From Shinella lacus (GTDB taxonomy: Bacteria > Pseudomonadota > Alphaproteobacteria > Rhizobiales > Rhizobiaceae), in assembly GCF_010994755.1 (NCBI RefSeq), contig NZ_WHSB02000007.1, positions 62,001 to 126,000 of the forward strand: DNA of 64,000 bases, given 5' to 3'. Positions 28,792-37,288 of the stretch are shown one piece after another; the first letter of the stretch is position 1; each line of letters begins with the position of its first letter. The translations under genes and the position numbers were made by a program. The notes under the pieces are model-generated. The model had not been told where the DNA came from. It saw only the letters and a program-made list of their open reading frames with translations, and did not search any database.

Positions 28792-29367
28792 TCAAGCGTC
28801 TTCGTCTTCGCCGTCAGCTTCCGGATCGAAGAAATCTTCCGGCTTCAGGGCGTCTTCGTCGATGCCGTAGATGGCGTCGGCCGAGGTGAGGCTTTCGCCC
28901 TTGGCCTGGCGCTCGGCTTCGTCGGCGGAGCGGGCAACGTTGAGCTCGATGGTGATCTCGACTTCGGCGTGCAGGTGCAGGACGACCTTGTGCAGGCCGA
29001 TCGCCTTGATCGGGGTGTTGAGTTCGACCTGGTTGCGGCCGATGTTGAAGCCTTCGGCTGCAAGCACTTCGACGATGTCGCGGGCAGCGACCGAGCCGTA
29101 CATCTGGCCGGTTTCGCCGGCGGAGCGAACGACGATGAAGGACTTGCCGTCAAGCTTTTCGGCAACCGACTGGGCTTCCGACTTGCGCTCGAGGTTGCGG
29201 GCTTCGAGCGTCGAACGCTCGGATTCGAAGCGCTTCTTGTTGGCTTCGTTGGCGCGCAGCGCCTTGCCGAGCGGCAGCAGGTAGTTACGGGCAAAGCCGT
29301 CGCGAACCTTTACGGTTTCGCCCATCTGGCCGAGCTTGGCGATGCGTTCGAGGAGAATGACGTCCAT
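28792..29367 (-). CDS. rplI: 50S ribosomal protein L9
   Basis: 191-residue large-subunit protein. It begins [32 protein letters not shown], the conserved rRNA-binding N-domain, followed by a long connecting helix and the C-terminal domain. An acidic tail of about 40 residues ([15 protein letters not shown]) is common in alphaproteobacteria. AGGAACTC stands before the ATG. It is the last gene of the rpsF-rpsR-DUF2232-rplI operon, 22 bp after the membrane protein gene. Confidence 0.98.
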   Translation of the reverse strand: MDVILLERIAKLGQMGETVKVRDGFARNYLLPLGKALRANEANKKRFESERSTLEARNLERKSEAQSVAEKLDGKSFIVVRSAGETGQMYGSVAARDIVEVLAAEGFNIGRNQVELNTPIKAIGLHKVVLHLHAEVEITIELNVARSADEAERQAKGESLTSADAIYGIDEDALKPEDFFDPEADGEDEDA

Positions 29368-29389
29368 TTTAGAGTTCCTTTCGTGACGT

Positions 29390-30364
29390 TCAGGTGTTCT
29401 GGTTTTTCTTTTCCGCCGGGCCGGTGGGCGTCAGCGCGATGGTGCGCCGCGTGTCCATCAGGCCCAGAATGAGGATGACGAAGACCGGTATCGTGAAGAG
29501 CAATACCGAGAGATAGACGAGCCACAGGACGGGAAGCCGCCAGGACTTGCCGCGTGTCCTGAAATGCAGGCTCGCGAAGCCGGCGAGCACGAAACCGGCC
29601 CCGAAGGTGCCGCAGACGAGCGCGCCGATGATCGCCGGGACGCCGCCGAAGAAGGCGACGAGGAGACCGGCGAGGAAGAAGAAGATGGCGTTGCGGTGCA
29701 TGCGCAGCGTCGAGGGCATGTCCTCGCGCGGGCGAAGACCCTTGCCGGAAACGCGCACGATGAAGCTTGCGATGTAGTAGGCCGCAAACAGCAGGAAGAC
29801 CCAGAGCGCGCCCTGCACCAGCGGCAGCGCCAGCGCGAACACGGCCTTGAGCTGCGCGATTGCCGTCGCATCCGGATTGTAGAGCGGCTCCTGCGCCTTC
29901 AGTGTCTGGATGACGATATCGACCAGCTGGCTCGCCATGGCGCTGTCGTAGCCGACGATCGCGCCGACCGCGATCATGCCGAGCGTCACCATGATGGCGA
30001 GATGCACGAGGATGTTGGACAGCGGATACCAGGCGAGCGCGTTGTCCGGGCCGCCGAGCTCGGAGGCGGGGCGGGCGAGGTTCGCGAGGTTGGAGAGCCA
30101 ACCGGCCGGGATCAGCGTGATGATGACGATCAACAGCGCGAAATAGGAGGAGACGAGGGCCGATGCGATGGCGCCGCCGGCGACGACCGCGATCAAGGCG
30201 CTGGCATTGCCCCAGCCGAGGCCGGCAATGAGAATGGGAAGGGCGGACGCGGCGTAAAGCACGATCGCAAACGACGACTGCGCGTTCGCGCTCAGCGAAA
30301 GCAGAGCGGCGGTCACACCGGCAATCAGGCCGGTCGCAATCGATGTCGGCGTCAGGTTCTTCAC
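29390..30364 (-). CDS. DUF2232 family integral membrane protein
   Basis: 324-residue protein with about eight hydrophobic helices across its length. In alphaproteobacteria DUF2232 proteins lie between rpsR and rplI, as here. The family is distantly related to S-component-like membrane proteins, but the function is not established. It starts 210 bp after rpsR; that spacer has no evident gene. It ends 22 bp before rplI, so cotranscription with rplI is likely. Confidence 0.88.
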   Translation of the reverse strand: MKNLTPTSIATGLIAGVTAALLSLSANAQSSFAIVLYAASALPILIAGLGWGNASALIAVVAGGAIASALVSSYFALLIVIITLIPAGWLSNLANLARPASELGGPDNALAWYPLSNILVHLAIMVTLGMIAVGAIVGYDSAMASQLVDIVIQTLKAQEPLYNPDATAIAQLKAVFALALPLVQGALWVFLLFAAYYIASFIVRVSGKGLRPREDMPSTLRMHRNAIFFFLAGLLVAFFGGVPAIIGALVCGTFGAGFVLAGFASLHFRTRGKSWRLPVLWLVYLSVLLFTIPVFVILILGLMDTRRTIALTPTGPAEKKNQNT

Positions 30365-30574
30365 GGTTCGCTGTCCTGTCTGGTCAGACAGTTAGAGGAG
30401 TTTCCTGACAAACTGATTCAGGACCGTCTCCCCAACATGGGTTTTGGCTTTTAAAAAGCCGGCGGCTCCGATCCGCGCCCAACGCGGAAGGGAAATGGGG
30501 AAGGCGGCGCAAACCGTCTTCCCCGGAGTCATGTGCCTCGGCCCGACGTCGAGTCAGGCCGCAGAGTCACGTCA

Positions 30575-30823
30575 TTACGCTACGACGTAGGGCAGCAGGC
30601 CGAGGAAGCGGGCGCGCTTGATCGCCTTGGCGAGTTCGCGCTGCTTCTTCTGGGAAACGGCCGTGATGCGGGACGGAACGATCTTGCCGCGCTCGGAGAT
30701 GTAACGCGACAGGAGACGGACGTCCTTGTAGTCGATCTTCGGAGCGTTTGCGCCCGAGAAGGGGCAGGTCTTGCGGCGGCGGTGGAACGGACGGCGTGCC
30801 GGAGCGGAGGAAGTATCAGCCAT
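30575..30823 (-). CDS. rpsR: 30S ribosomal protein S18
   Basis: 82 residues with the S18 core ([29 protein letters not shown] split by normal conserved positions) and basic C-terminus. GAAGGAGAAT precedes the ATG. It lies 25 bp after rpsF. S18 and S6 form a heterodimer on the 30S platform, which fits their adjacency. Confidence 0.98.
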   Translation of the reverse strand: MADTSSAPARRPFHRRRKTCPFSGANAPKIDYKDVRLLSRYISERGKIVPSRITAVSQKKQRELAKAIKRARFLGLLPYVVA

Positions 30824-30848
30824 TGTCTTAATTCTCCTTCAGCTTCGA

Positions 30849-31307
30849 TTACGCGCGGTCTTCGCGCGGGCGGCGTTCGCCACCACGGTCCGGACGATCG
30901 CCGAAGTCACGGCGCGGCGGACGGTCGCCGAAGTCGCGGCGCGGGCCACGGTCGTCGCCATCGCGGCGCGGACGGTCGTCGCGGTCGCGCTTCTGCATCA
31001 TGGCCGACGGGCCTTCTTCGTGGGCTTCCACGGCGATGGTCATGTAACGAAGAACGTCTTCGTTGATGCGCATCTGGCGTTCCATTTCGTGGATCGCAGC
31101 AGCCGGGGCATCGATGTCCATCAGGGCGTAGTGTGCCTTGCGGTTCTTTTTGATGCGGTAGGTCAGGGACTTGAGGCCCCAGTTTTCGATACGGCCGACC
31201 TTGCCGCCGTGTGCTTCGATCACACCCTTGTACTGTTCGACGAGACCGTCGACCTGCTGGGCGGACACGTCCTGGCGGGCCAGGAATACATGTTCGTAGA
31301 GAGCCAT
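30849..31307 (-). CDS. rpsF: 30S ribosomal protein S6
   Basis: 152 residues: an S6 ferredoxin-like domain ([20 protein letters not shown] to about residue 100), then a roughly 50-residue Arg/Asp-rich tail with repeated RRDGDDRG and RRDFGDR units. Such tails are usual in alphaproteobacterial S6. It is the first gene of the ribosomal operon. The likely promoter is about 210 nt upstream, leaving a leader long enough for autoregulation by S6-S18. Confidence 0.97.
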   Translation of the reverse strand: MALYEHVFLARQDVSAQQVDGLVEQYKGVIEAHGGKVGRIENWGLKSLTYRIKKNRKAHYALMDIDAPAAAIHEMERQMRINEDVLRYMTIAVEAHEEGPSAMMQKRDRDDRPRRDGDDRGPRRDFGDRPPRRDFGDRPDRGGERRPREDRA

Positions 31308-31655
31308 GTGGCTTTGCCTTTCTTGCGTTTACACCCGAAACCGGCGCCAAGCCTCAACGACAGTTCTTAAGGAGCCAAAGGCCCGAAGCAAGAAAAGCGT
31401 TAATCCAGACGGTCGAGAGCGGAGACACGGGAGGCTAGAGCCCTTGGCTCCAAACGGCATTCCCAAAGGAAAGCCGGCCCTCCGTTCAGCCACCAGCCGA
31501 TTGACCGGGTGTGTTGAACAGCGCGCTTATACGGATTTTTGCGCCGAACGCAAGGGCTGGCGGGCGAAAGCCTTGCCCCGTTTTGCAACAGGGGCGGGAA
31601 CCAAATCGCGAATGCCGCATTCTTCCTTCCGATCCAACCAGATGGAGTGACCGAC
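31308..31655. other. Divergent intergenic region: rpsF leader and promoter
   Basis: A 348-bp stretch without a recognisable gene between rpsF (minus) and the small anchored protein (plus). On the minus strand it holds a sigma70-like promoter at 31526-31553 and a leader. In that leader GGAGCCAA (31371-31378, plus) and TTGGCTCC (31444-31451) are complementary and would close a large stem. No promoter for the plus-strand gene was resolved. Confidence 0.5.
31526..31553 (-). promoter_or_regulatory. rpsF: Sigma70-like promoter of the rpsF operon
   Basis: Read on the minus strand: TTGCGT (-35, complement of 31548-31553), 16 bases, then TATAAG (-10, complement of 31526-31531). Initiation near 31519 would give a 5' leader of about 210 nt before the rpsF ATG. 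Confidence 0.55.
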
Positions 31656-32012
31656 ATGCAAGACCCGAACCTTGTCAATCGTCCCCCGGAAGATCGCTTG
31701 ACGCGTCCGGTGGATGACCGTGGCCCGACCGTCGTCAACCAGACGAGCCGCGGCAGCGGCACCGGCGGCTGGGCCGTCGCTGTAATCCTGGCTGTCCTCG
31801 TCGCCGTGGGCATCTTCTATTTCGTCGGCAGCGGAACGCCGGGTGACGGCGTCGATCCGAATGCCAATACCTCGGCAATCGGCACGACCGATACGGCACC
31901 GGCCGGTGGCACGACCACCGAAGGCCAGACTGGCGGCACGCAGACGCTGGAAACCCAGCCGAGTGGCGGCCAGCCGGCTGAAGGTGGTGGCGCAACCACG
32001 ACCACCCCGTAA
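31656..32012 (+). CDS. Small single-span membrane protein with Gly/Thr-rich tail
   Basis: 118 residues. A short charged N-terminus (MQDPNLVNRPPEDRLTRPVD) leads to one hydrophobic helix at about 39-58 (GWAVAVILAVLVAVGIFYFVG). About 60 residues of Gly/Thr/Gln/Ala-rich low-complexity sequence follow, probably periplasmic and disordered. GGAG precedes ATG 31656. No enzyme or binding motif is seen and the function is unknown. It ends at a clear terminator. Confidence 0.7.
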   Translation: MQDPNLVNRPPEDRLTRPVDDRGPTVVNQTSRGSGTGGWAVAVILAVLVAVGIFYFVGSGTPGDGVDPNANTSAIGTTDTAPAGGTTTEGQTGGTQTLETQPSGGQPAEGGGATTTTP

Positions 32013-32038
32013 CGTCACCCGACAGGGGCGCAAACGAA

Positions 32039-32068
32039 GAAACCCGCTGGAAACGGCGGGTTTCTTTT
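32039..32068 (+). terminator. Rho-independent terminator
   Basis: AAACCCGC at 32040-32047 pairs with GCGGGTTT at 32056-32063 around an 8-base loop, followed by CTTTTG. It terminates the small membrane-protein gene and separates it from the permease leader. Confidence 0.85.
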
Positions 32069-32138
32069 GTCTGTCAGGTCGAACCGGCCATTTGCGCGAA
32101 ACTCTTTCCGGTTTTTTTGAAGAATCGCTTTCGACGAA

Positions 32139-32205
32139 CTCGGCTAGCCTGATCCGCCCGAAGTCTGGAGGTTTCGGGCACGCCCTTGGGGCGAAAACGA
32201 CCGAG
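32139..32205 (+). ncRNA. Candidate structured leader RNA upstream of the NCS2 permease
   Basis: Three stems can form. P1 is CTCGG (32139-32143) with CCGAG (32201-32205). P2 is GCCCGAA (32156-32162) with TTCGGGC (32173-32179), with a 10-base loop. P3 is CGCCC (32181-32185) with GGGCG (32189-32193), with a 3-base loop. Together they make a three-way junction. An alternative pairing, CGGCT (32141-32145) with AGCCG (32204-32208), would compete with P1. The ribosome site GGGAGGAG follows directly at 32208-32215. The layout suits a cis-regulatory RNA, but I do not recognise a known class. Confidence 0.45.
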
Positions 32206-32220
32206 CCGGGAGGAGAAGGC

Positions 32221-32304
32221 ATGACTTACCGCAACGATCGTGCGCAAGCACGACGCCGTGAAGCCGCGCGCAAAAGCGGGATCTTGAGCGAGGTCCGCGC
32301 ATGA
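32221..32304 (+). CDS. 27-residue ORF translationally coupled to the NCS2 permease
   Basis: ATG 32221 is preceded by a near-ideal GGGAGGAG. It encodes an Arg/Ala-rich peptide (MTYRNDRAQARRREAARKSG, then ILSEVRA) and ends in an ATGA overlap with the permease start. The ribosome site and overlap favour real translation. The peptide could be a leader that couples permease expression to the upstream RNA structure. Function is unknown. Confidence 0.45.
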   Translation: MTYRNDRAQARRREAARKSGILSEVRA

Positions 32305-33689
32305 ACGCCCATACGCATCCGGATCTGCCGCCGTCGCCATCAAGCGAACTGGTCTTCGCGCTGGAGGATCGGCCGAAGCCGCCGATCGCCCTTCTCGCCG
32401 CCATCCAGCACCTGCTCGCCATCATCGTGCCGATCGTCACGCCGGGGCTCCTGATCTGTCAGGCGCTCGGCGTTTCCGCGCGTGATACGAACATGATCGT
32501 TTCGATGTCGCTGGTCATTTCCGGCATCGCGACCTTTGTCCAGTGCCGCCGGTTCGGGCCGCTCGGCGCCGGCCTGCTGATCGTCCAGGGCACCAGCTTC
32601 AACTTTGTCGGCCCGCTGATTGCCGGCGGCGTGCTGATGGTCAATTCGGGCACGCCCGTCGAGGCGGTCATGGCCTCCATCTTCGGCGTGGTGATCGCCG
32701 GCTCCTTCATCGAGATGGGGCTTTCGCGCGTGCTTCCGTTCATCCGCAAGCTGATCACACCGCTCGTCACCGGCATTGTCGTGCTAATGATCGGCCTGAC
32801 GCTCATCAAGGTCGGCCTCATCAGCATGGGCGGCGGTTTTGGCGCCATGAAATCGGGCACGTTTGCCAATGGCGAGAACCTGCTGCTGTCCGGCACCGTG
32901 CTCGCGCTGATCATCGGCTTGAACCGCATCCAGGTCGTTTGGGTCCGCAGCAGCGCCATCATCATCGCGCTCGGCGTCGGTTATGCTCTGGCAGCCTGGC
33001 TCGGCCGGCTCGATTTTGCCGGCATCCACCAGGCCGCCTGGTTCCAGGTGCCCACACCGCTGCATTTCGGGCTGGATTTCTCCTGGACGCTGTTTGCGCC
33101 CATGGTGGTGATCTACCTGGTGACCTCGCTTGAGGCGATCGGCGACATTACCGCCACCAGCAAGATCTCGCGCCAGCCGGTCGAAGGCCCGGTCTGGATG
33201 GAGCGGGTGAAGGGCGGCGTGCTGGTCAACGGCGCGAACTCGTTCCTCGCCGGCATCTTCAACACCTTCCCGAGTTCGGTCTTCGCGCAGAACAACGGCA
33301 TCATCCAGCTCACCGGCGTCGCCAGCCGCCATGTCGGCGTCTATATTGCAGGCGTGCTTGTCATCCTCGGCCTGTTCCCGGCCATTGCCGGCGTCATCCA
33401 GGCGGTGCCGGAGCCGGTGCTGGGCGGAGCGGTCATCGTGATGTTCGGCGCGGTCGCCGCCTCCGGCATCAACATCCTGGCCGGCGTGCAGCTCGATCGC
33501 CGCGCGCTGCTGATCATCGCCATTTCGCTGGCGCTGGGTCTTGGCGTGTCGCAGGTGCCGGAATTCGTTTCGCACATGCCGCGCTTCATGAAGGACGTGC
33601 TGGAATCGGGTGTGGCGACCGGCGGTCTCTGCGCCGTGCTGTTGAACTGGCTGCTGCCGGAAACGCAGGAGCCGAAGCCCATCCATTGA
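32301..33689 (+). CDS. NCS2-family nucleobase (xanthine/uric acid type) permease
   Basis: 462-residue inner-membrane symporter with about 12-14 helices. The NCS2 features are IQHLLAIIVPIVTPG in TM1, the glutamate motif SLEAIGDITATSKIS and the downstream VNGANSFLAGIFNTFPSSVFAQNNG split across TM9-10. These place it with the xanthine/urate permeases (XanP/UacT-like) rather than UraA, though the exact purine is uncertain. Translation seems to be coupled to the 27-codon ORF upstream, and a structured leader precedes both. Confidence 0.9.
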   Translation: MNAHTHPDLPPSPSSELVFALEDRPKPPIALLAAIQHLLAIIVPIVTPGLLICQALGVSARDTNMIVSMSLVISGIATFVQCRRFGPLGAGLLIVQGTSFNFVGPLIAGGVLMVNSGTPVEAVMASIFGVVIAGSFIEMGLSRVLPFIRKLITPLVTGIVVLMIGLTLIKVGLISMGGGFGAMKSGTFANGENLLLSGTVLALIIGLNRIQVVWVRSSAIIIALGVGYALAAWLGRLDFAGIHQAAWFQVPTPLHFGLDFSWTLFAPMVVIYLVTSLEAIGDITATSKISRQPVEGPVWMERVKGGVLVNGANSFLAGIFNTFPSSVFAQNNGIIQLTGVASRHVGVYIAGVLVILGLFPAIAGVIQAVPEPVLGGAVIVMFGAVAASGINILAGVQLDRRALLIIAISLALGLGVSQVPEFVSHMPRFMKDVLESGVATGGLCAVLLNWLLPETQEPKPIH

Positions 33690-33728
33690 TGATTGGTCCG
33701 GGCGGCCCAGGGCCGCCCGGCCTGTCTT

Positions 33729-34772
33729 TTACATCGGCGCCGGATAGAGTCGGTGGATGCGGCGAATGCCGTTCAGCACTTCGGGGGACAGCTCCAGGTC
33801 CTTCGCCCCGATGTCCGTCTTCACCTGTTCCATCGTCGTCGCGCCGATGATGACGGAGGCCATGAAGGGCCGAGTCAGGCAGAAGGCGAGCGCCATCTGG
33901 GCGGGATCGAGCCCATATTCCTTTGCAAGCGCCACGTAGGCACGCACCGCCGGCTCCTGATGCGGCTGGTAGCGGCCGCCGAGATCGCCGTTCTTCGTCA
34001 GGCGCGAGCCTTCCGGCCGGGCACCGTCGAGATATTTGCCGGTCAAGAGCCCGGCGGCGAGCGGCGAATAGGCGAGCAGGCCGATATCCTCGTGGTGGGA
34101 CACTTCGGCGAGGTCGAGATCGTAGGCCCGGTAGAGCAGGTTATACTCGTTCTGGATCGAGGCGACGCGCGGCAGGTCCTTCTCTTCGGAAAGCTTCAGC
34201 AACTGCATCGTGCCCCAGGCCGTATCGTTGGAAAGGCCGAAGGCGCGCACCTTGCCGGCCTTGACGATGTCGCCGATGGTCTCGTGGATTTCCAGAAGCT
34301 CGGCGGCGACCTTTTCGCGATCCTGCTTCGATGGATCGTAGCTCCAGGCATTGCGGAAGTGATAATGCCCGCGGTTCGGCCAGTGCAGTTGGTAGAGGTC
34401 GAGATAGTCGGTCCCAAGGCGGGAGAGGCTGTTGTCGATCGCCTCCAGGATGCCGGCGCGGCTCATCGGCTGGCCGCCGCGAATATAGGGACGGCCGGGG
34501 CCGGCGACCTTTGAGGCGAGCACCACCTTGTCGCGGTTGCCGCGCGCCTTCATCCAGGAGCCGATGAAGCGTTCGGTGTCCCCGTAGGTTTCGGGGGAGA
34601 GGGGCGTGGTCGGATAGAGTTCGGCAGTATCGATAAAGTTCACGCCCTGGGAGAAGGCGTAGTCGAGCTGGTCGTGCGAGTCCTGCTCGCTGTTCTGCGA
34701 ACCCCAGGTCATCGTGCCAAGGCAGATTTCCGACACGCTGATGCCGGTCCTGCCGAGCGGATTATATTTCAT
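33729..34772 (-). CDS. Aldo/keto reductase, Tas-like
   Basis: 347-residue NADPH-dependent TIM-barrel oxidoreductase. Family features are NFIDTAELYP with catalytic Asp and Tyr, VVLASKV with catalytic Lys, YQLHWPNRG with His, and the C-terminal cofactor site VIIGATTMEQV. The beginning MKYNPLGRTGISVSEICLGTMTWG matches the Tas/AKR11-type group. The start complementary to 34770-34772 is chosen because upstream in-frame sequence is not conserved. It is divergent from fabD with a 180-bp spacer. The substrate is unknown. Confidence 0.93.
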   Translation of the reverse strand: MKYNPLGRTGISVSEICLGTMTWGSQNSEQDSHDQLDYAFSQGVNFIDTAELYPTTPLSPETYGDTERFIGSWMKARGNRDKVVLASKVAGPGRPYIRGGQPMSRAGILEAIDNSLSRLGTDYLDLYQLHWPNRGHYHFRNAWSYDPSKQDREKVAAELLEIHETIGDIVKAGKVRAFGLSNDTAWGTMQLLKLSEEKDLPRVASIQNEYNLLYRAYDLDLAEVSHHEDIGLLAYSPLAAGLLTGKYLDGARPEGSRLTKNGDLGGRYQPHQEPAVRAYVALAKEYGLDPAQMALAFCLTRPFMASVIIGATTMEQVKTDIGAKDLELSPEVLNGIRRIHRLYPAPM

Positions 34773-34954
34773 GGGAGGAGAAATCCTGTTGTGGGAACGG
34801 CGCGAATGTAGGCCGGTCGCCGCAAAGTGCAAGCCGGAAGTCTGTGCGAAGCCCTTGGAAATGCCGGCCGCGCGGCTTGCGGGATTGGCCCGACGCCTTG
34901 ACTCGGCCTTCCGGAATGTGAATGGAAAAGAAAACATAAGATGGGAGACCCCCG

Positions 34955-35899
34955 ATGAGCGTAGCATTCACCTTCCCCGGCCAGGGCAGCCAGGCCGTCG
35001 GCATGGGCAAGGATCTCGCCGAAACCTTCCCGGAAGCGCGCGCCGTTTTCGCGGAAGTCGACGAGGCCCTCGGCCAGAACCTTTCCGCCATCATGTTCGA
35101 GGGACCGGAAGAGACGCTGACGCTGACGGCGAACGCCCAGCCTGCGCTGATGGCCGTCTCGATCGCCGTCATGCGCGTGCTGGAAGCGCGCGGCCTGTCG
35201 CTGAAGGATCAGGTCTCCTATGTCGCCGGCCATTCGCTCGGCGAATATTCCGCGCTCTGTGCCGCCGGCACTTTCTCGCTGGCCGATACTGCGCGCCTCC
35301 TGCGCATCCGCGGCAATGCCATGCAGTCGGCCGTGCCGGTGGGCGAGGGCGCCATGGCGGCGATCATTGGTCTGGAGCAGGCGGATGTGGAAGCGGTCTG
35401 CCAGGAAGCCTCCAAGGGCGGTAGCTGCCAGATCGCCAATGACAATGGCGGCGGCCAGCTCGTCATCTCCGGCTCCAAGCCCGCCGTCGAAGTCGCGGCC
35501 CGGCTCGCGACGGAGAAGGGCGCCAAGCGTGCGCTGATGCTCACCGTCTCCGCCCCCTTCCATTCGGCCCTGATGGCGCCCGCCGCCGACGCCATGCGCG
35601 AGGCGCTCGCCGGCGTTGCGGCCAAGGCCCCGGTCGTGCCGGTCGTCGCCAACGTGCGTGCGGCCCCGGTCAGCGATCCCCAGGAAATCATCCGCCTGCT
35701 CGTCGAGCAGGTCACCGGCCAGGTGCGATGGCGCGAGACGGTCGAATGGTTCGCGAAGAACGACGTCACCACGCTTTATGAAGTGGGCTCCGGCAAGGTC
35801 CTGACCGGCCTCGCACGCCGCATCGACAAGTCCGTCACCGGCATCGCCATCAACACCCCCGCCGATATCGACAGCGCGCTCGCCGCGCTCATCGGCTGA
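34955..35899 (+). CDS. fabD: Malonyl-CoA:ACP transacylase
   Basis: 314-residue enzyme loading malonyl groups onto ACP for fatty acid elongation. The N-terminus has FPGQGSQ and the nucleophile is Ser94 in AGHSLGEYSA. The catalytic His is probably that in SAPFHSALM and the C-terminal YEVGSGKVLTGL is typical. GGGAG precedes ATG 34955. It is the first gene of fabD-fabG-acpP-fabF, all on the same strand. Confidence 0.97.
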   Translation: MSVAFTFPGQGSQAVGMGKDLAETFPEARAVFAEVDEALGQNLSAIMFEGPEETLTLTANAQPALMAVSIAVMRVLEARGLSLKDQVSYVAGHSLGEYSALCAAGTFSLADTARLLRIRGNAMQSAVPVGEGAMAAIIGLEQADVEAVCQEASKGGSCQIANDNGGGQLVISGSKPAVEVAARLATEKGAKRALMLTVSAPFHSALMAPAADAMREALAGVAAKAPVVPVVANVRAAPVSDPQEIIRLLVEQVTGQVRWRETVEWFAKNDVTTLYEVGSGKVLTGLARRIDKSVTGIAINTPADIDSALAALIG

Positions 35900-35922
35900 T
35901 CTCTCTTTAAAGGAGCGAAACC

Positions 35923-36660
35923 ATGCTTGATCTTACCGGCCGCAAGGCCCTCGTTACCGGCGCGTCCGGCGGCATCGGCGAAGAGATCGCCCGCATCCTC
36001 CACGCCCAGGGCGCCATCGTCGGCCTGCACGGCACGCGCGTCGAGAAGCTGGAAACGCTTGCCAACGAGCTTGGCGAGCGCGTCCATATCTTTCCGGCAA
36101 ACCTTTCCGACCGCGCTGAAGTAAAGGCGCTGGGCGAGAAGGCGGAAGCCGAGCTCGGCGGCGTCGACATCCTCGTCAACAATGCCGGCATCACCAAGGA
36201 CGGCCTGTTCGTGCGCATGAGCGACGACGACTGGGATGCGGTTCTCGAAGTGAACCTGACGGCGGTCTTCCGCCTGACACGCGAGCTCACCCACCCGATG
36301 ATGCGCCGCCGGTATGGCCGCATCATCAACATCACCTCCGTCGTCGGCGTCACCGGTAATCCGGGCCAGGCGAACTATTGCGCCGCCAAGGCCGGCATGA
36401 TCGGCTTCACCAAGTCGCTGGCCGCCGAGATCGCGACCCGCAACGTGACGGTCAACTGCGTCGCCCCCGGCTTCATCGAAAGTGCGATGACCGGCAAGCT
36501 GAACGACAAGCAGAAGGACGCCATCATGGGCGCCATCCCGATGAAGCGCATGGGCACCGGGGCGGAAGTCGCCTCCGCCGTGGCCTTCCTTGCCTCGTCG
36601 GAAGCCTCCTACATGACAGGCCAGACGCTGCATGTGAACGGTGGCATGGCGATGATCTGA
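35923..36660 (+). CDS. fabG: 3-oxoacyl-ACP reductase
   Basis: 245-residue SDR that reduces beta-ketoacyl-ACP with NADPH. TGASGGIGEE binds the cofactor, LVNNAGITKDG and the Ser in NITSVVGVTGNPGQ are conserved, and NYCAAKAG contains the catalytic Tyr and Lys. It ends HVNGGMAMI, diagnostic of FabG. AAAGGAGCG stands before the ATG, 23 bp after fabD. Context makes FabG rather than another SDR very likely. Confidence 0.97.
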   Translation: MLDLTGRKALVTGASGGIGEEIARILHAQGAIVGLHGTRVEKLETLANELGERVHIFPANLSDRAEVKALGEKAEAELGGVDILVNNAGITKDGLFVRMSDDDWDAVLEVNLTAVFRLTRELTHPMMRRRYGRIINITSVVGVTGNPGQANYCAAKAGMIGFTKSLAAEIATRNVTVNCVAPGFIESAMTGKLNDKQKDAIMGAIPMKRMGTGAEVASAVAFLASSEASYMTGQTLHVNGGMAMI

Positions 36661-36942
36661 CAAGGGGCAAAGCGCCCGGTCAACCAGCTGAAATTGCATG
36701 TTGACCGCCGGAGCCCCAGCCATTTTCGCACTTTGCGACAGACATAAACCGTGTTAATCGGGCCATGACTGTCAGCAGTCGACCGTGAAATGCCTGCGCG
36801 TTCAGGCGGTACAAAACAGTATCGCCAATGCCGCATTGCCGGTTGAAGGGATTGCCGGATGTGTTCTTGAGGCACATCGGGCGTGTTGAGTGTCCGGTGC
36901 CGTGACAGGCGCCGATCAAAAACAAAGGTCGAGGAATCCGAC

Positions 36943-37179
36943 ATGAGCGACGTAGCAGAACGCGTAAAGAAAATTGTCATTGATCATCTGGGTGTTGACG
37001 CCGAAAAGGTCAGCGAAGGCGCAAGCTTCATCGATGATCTTGGCGCGGACTCGCTCGACACCGTCGAACTGGTCATGGCGTTCGAAGAAGAATTCGGCGT
37101 CGAGATCCCGGACGATGCTGCTGACTCGATCCTGACGGTCGGCGACGCGGTCAAGTTCATCGAGAAGGCCCAGGCCTGA
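36943..37179 (+). CDS. acpP: Acyl carrier protein
   Basis: 78-residue acidic carrier of fatty acid synthesis. The 4'-phosphopantetheine attachment site is Ser37 in [21 protein letters not shown] 36943 gives the canonical [11 protein letters not shown]-terminus; the longer frame upstream is rejected. A 282-bp spacer after fabG probably carries its own strong promoter, as ACP is very abundant, but I could not place -35/-10 boxes with confidence. Confidence 0.99.
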   Translation: MSDVAERVKKIVIDHLGVDAEKVSEGASFIDDLGADSLDTVELVMAFEEEFGVEIPDDAADSILTVGDAVKFIEKAQA

Positions 37180-37191
37180 TCTGACTTCCGG

Positions 37192-37238
37192 CGGGCCGCT
37201 TTGTGCGGCCCGTCCCGGTCTCCCATGGGAGGCCGCAC
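37192..37238 (+). promoter_or_regulatory. Mutually exclusive hairpins between acpP and fabF
   Basis: Hairpin A is CGGGCCGC (37192-37199) with GCGGCCCG (37205-37212), 5-base loop. Hairpin B is GTGCGGCC (37203-37210) with GGCCGCAC (37231-37238), with the inner palindrome CTCCCATGGGAG (37220-37231) able to extend or compete. A and B share 37205-37210 and cannot form together. No uridine run follows A, so it is not a classical terminator. It may set the acpP-to-fabF transcript ratio by processing or pausing. Confidence 0.45.
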
Positions 37239-37288
37239 CTCCTCGTCGAGGCGATAAAGATAAAAGCAGGTAGGGTGGATCACGAACG

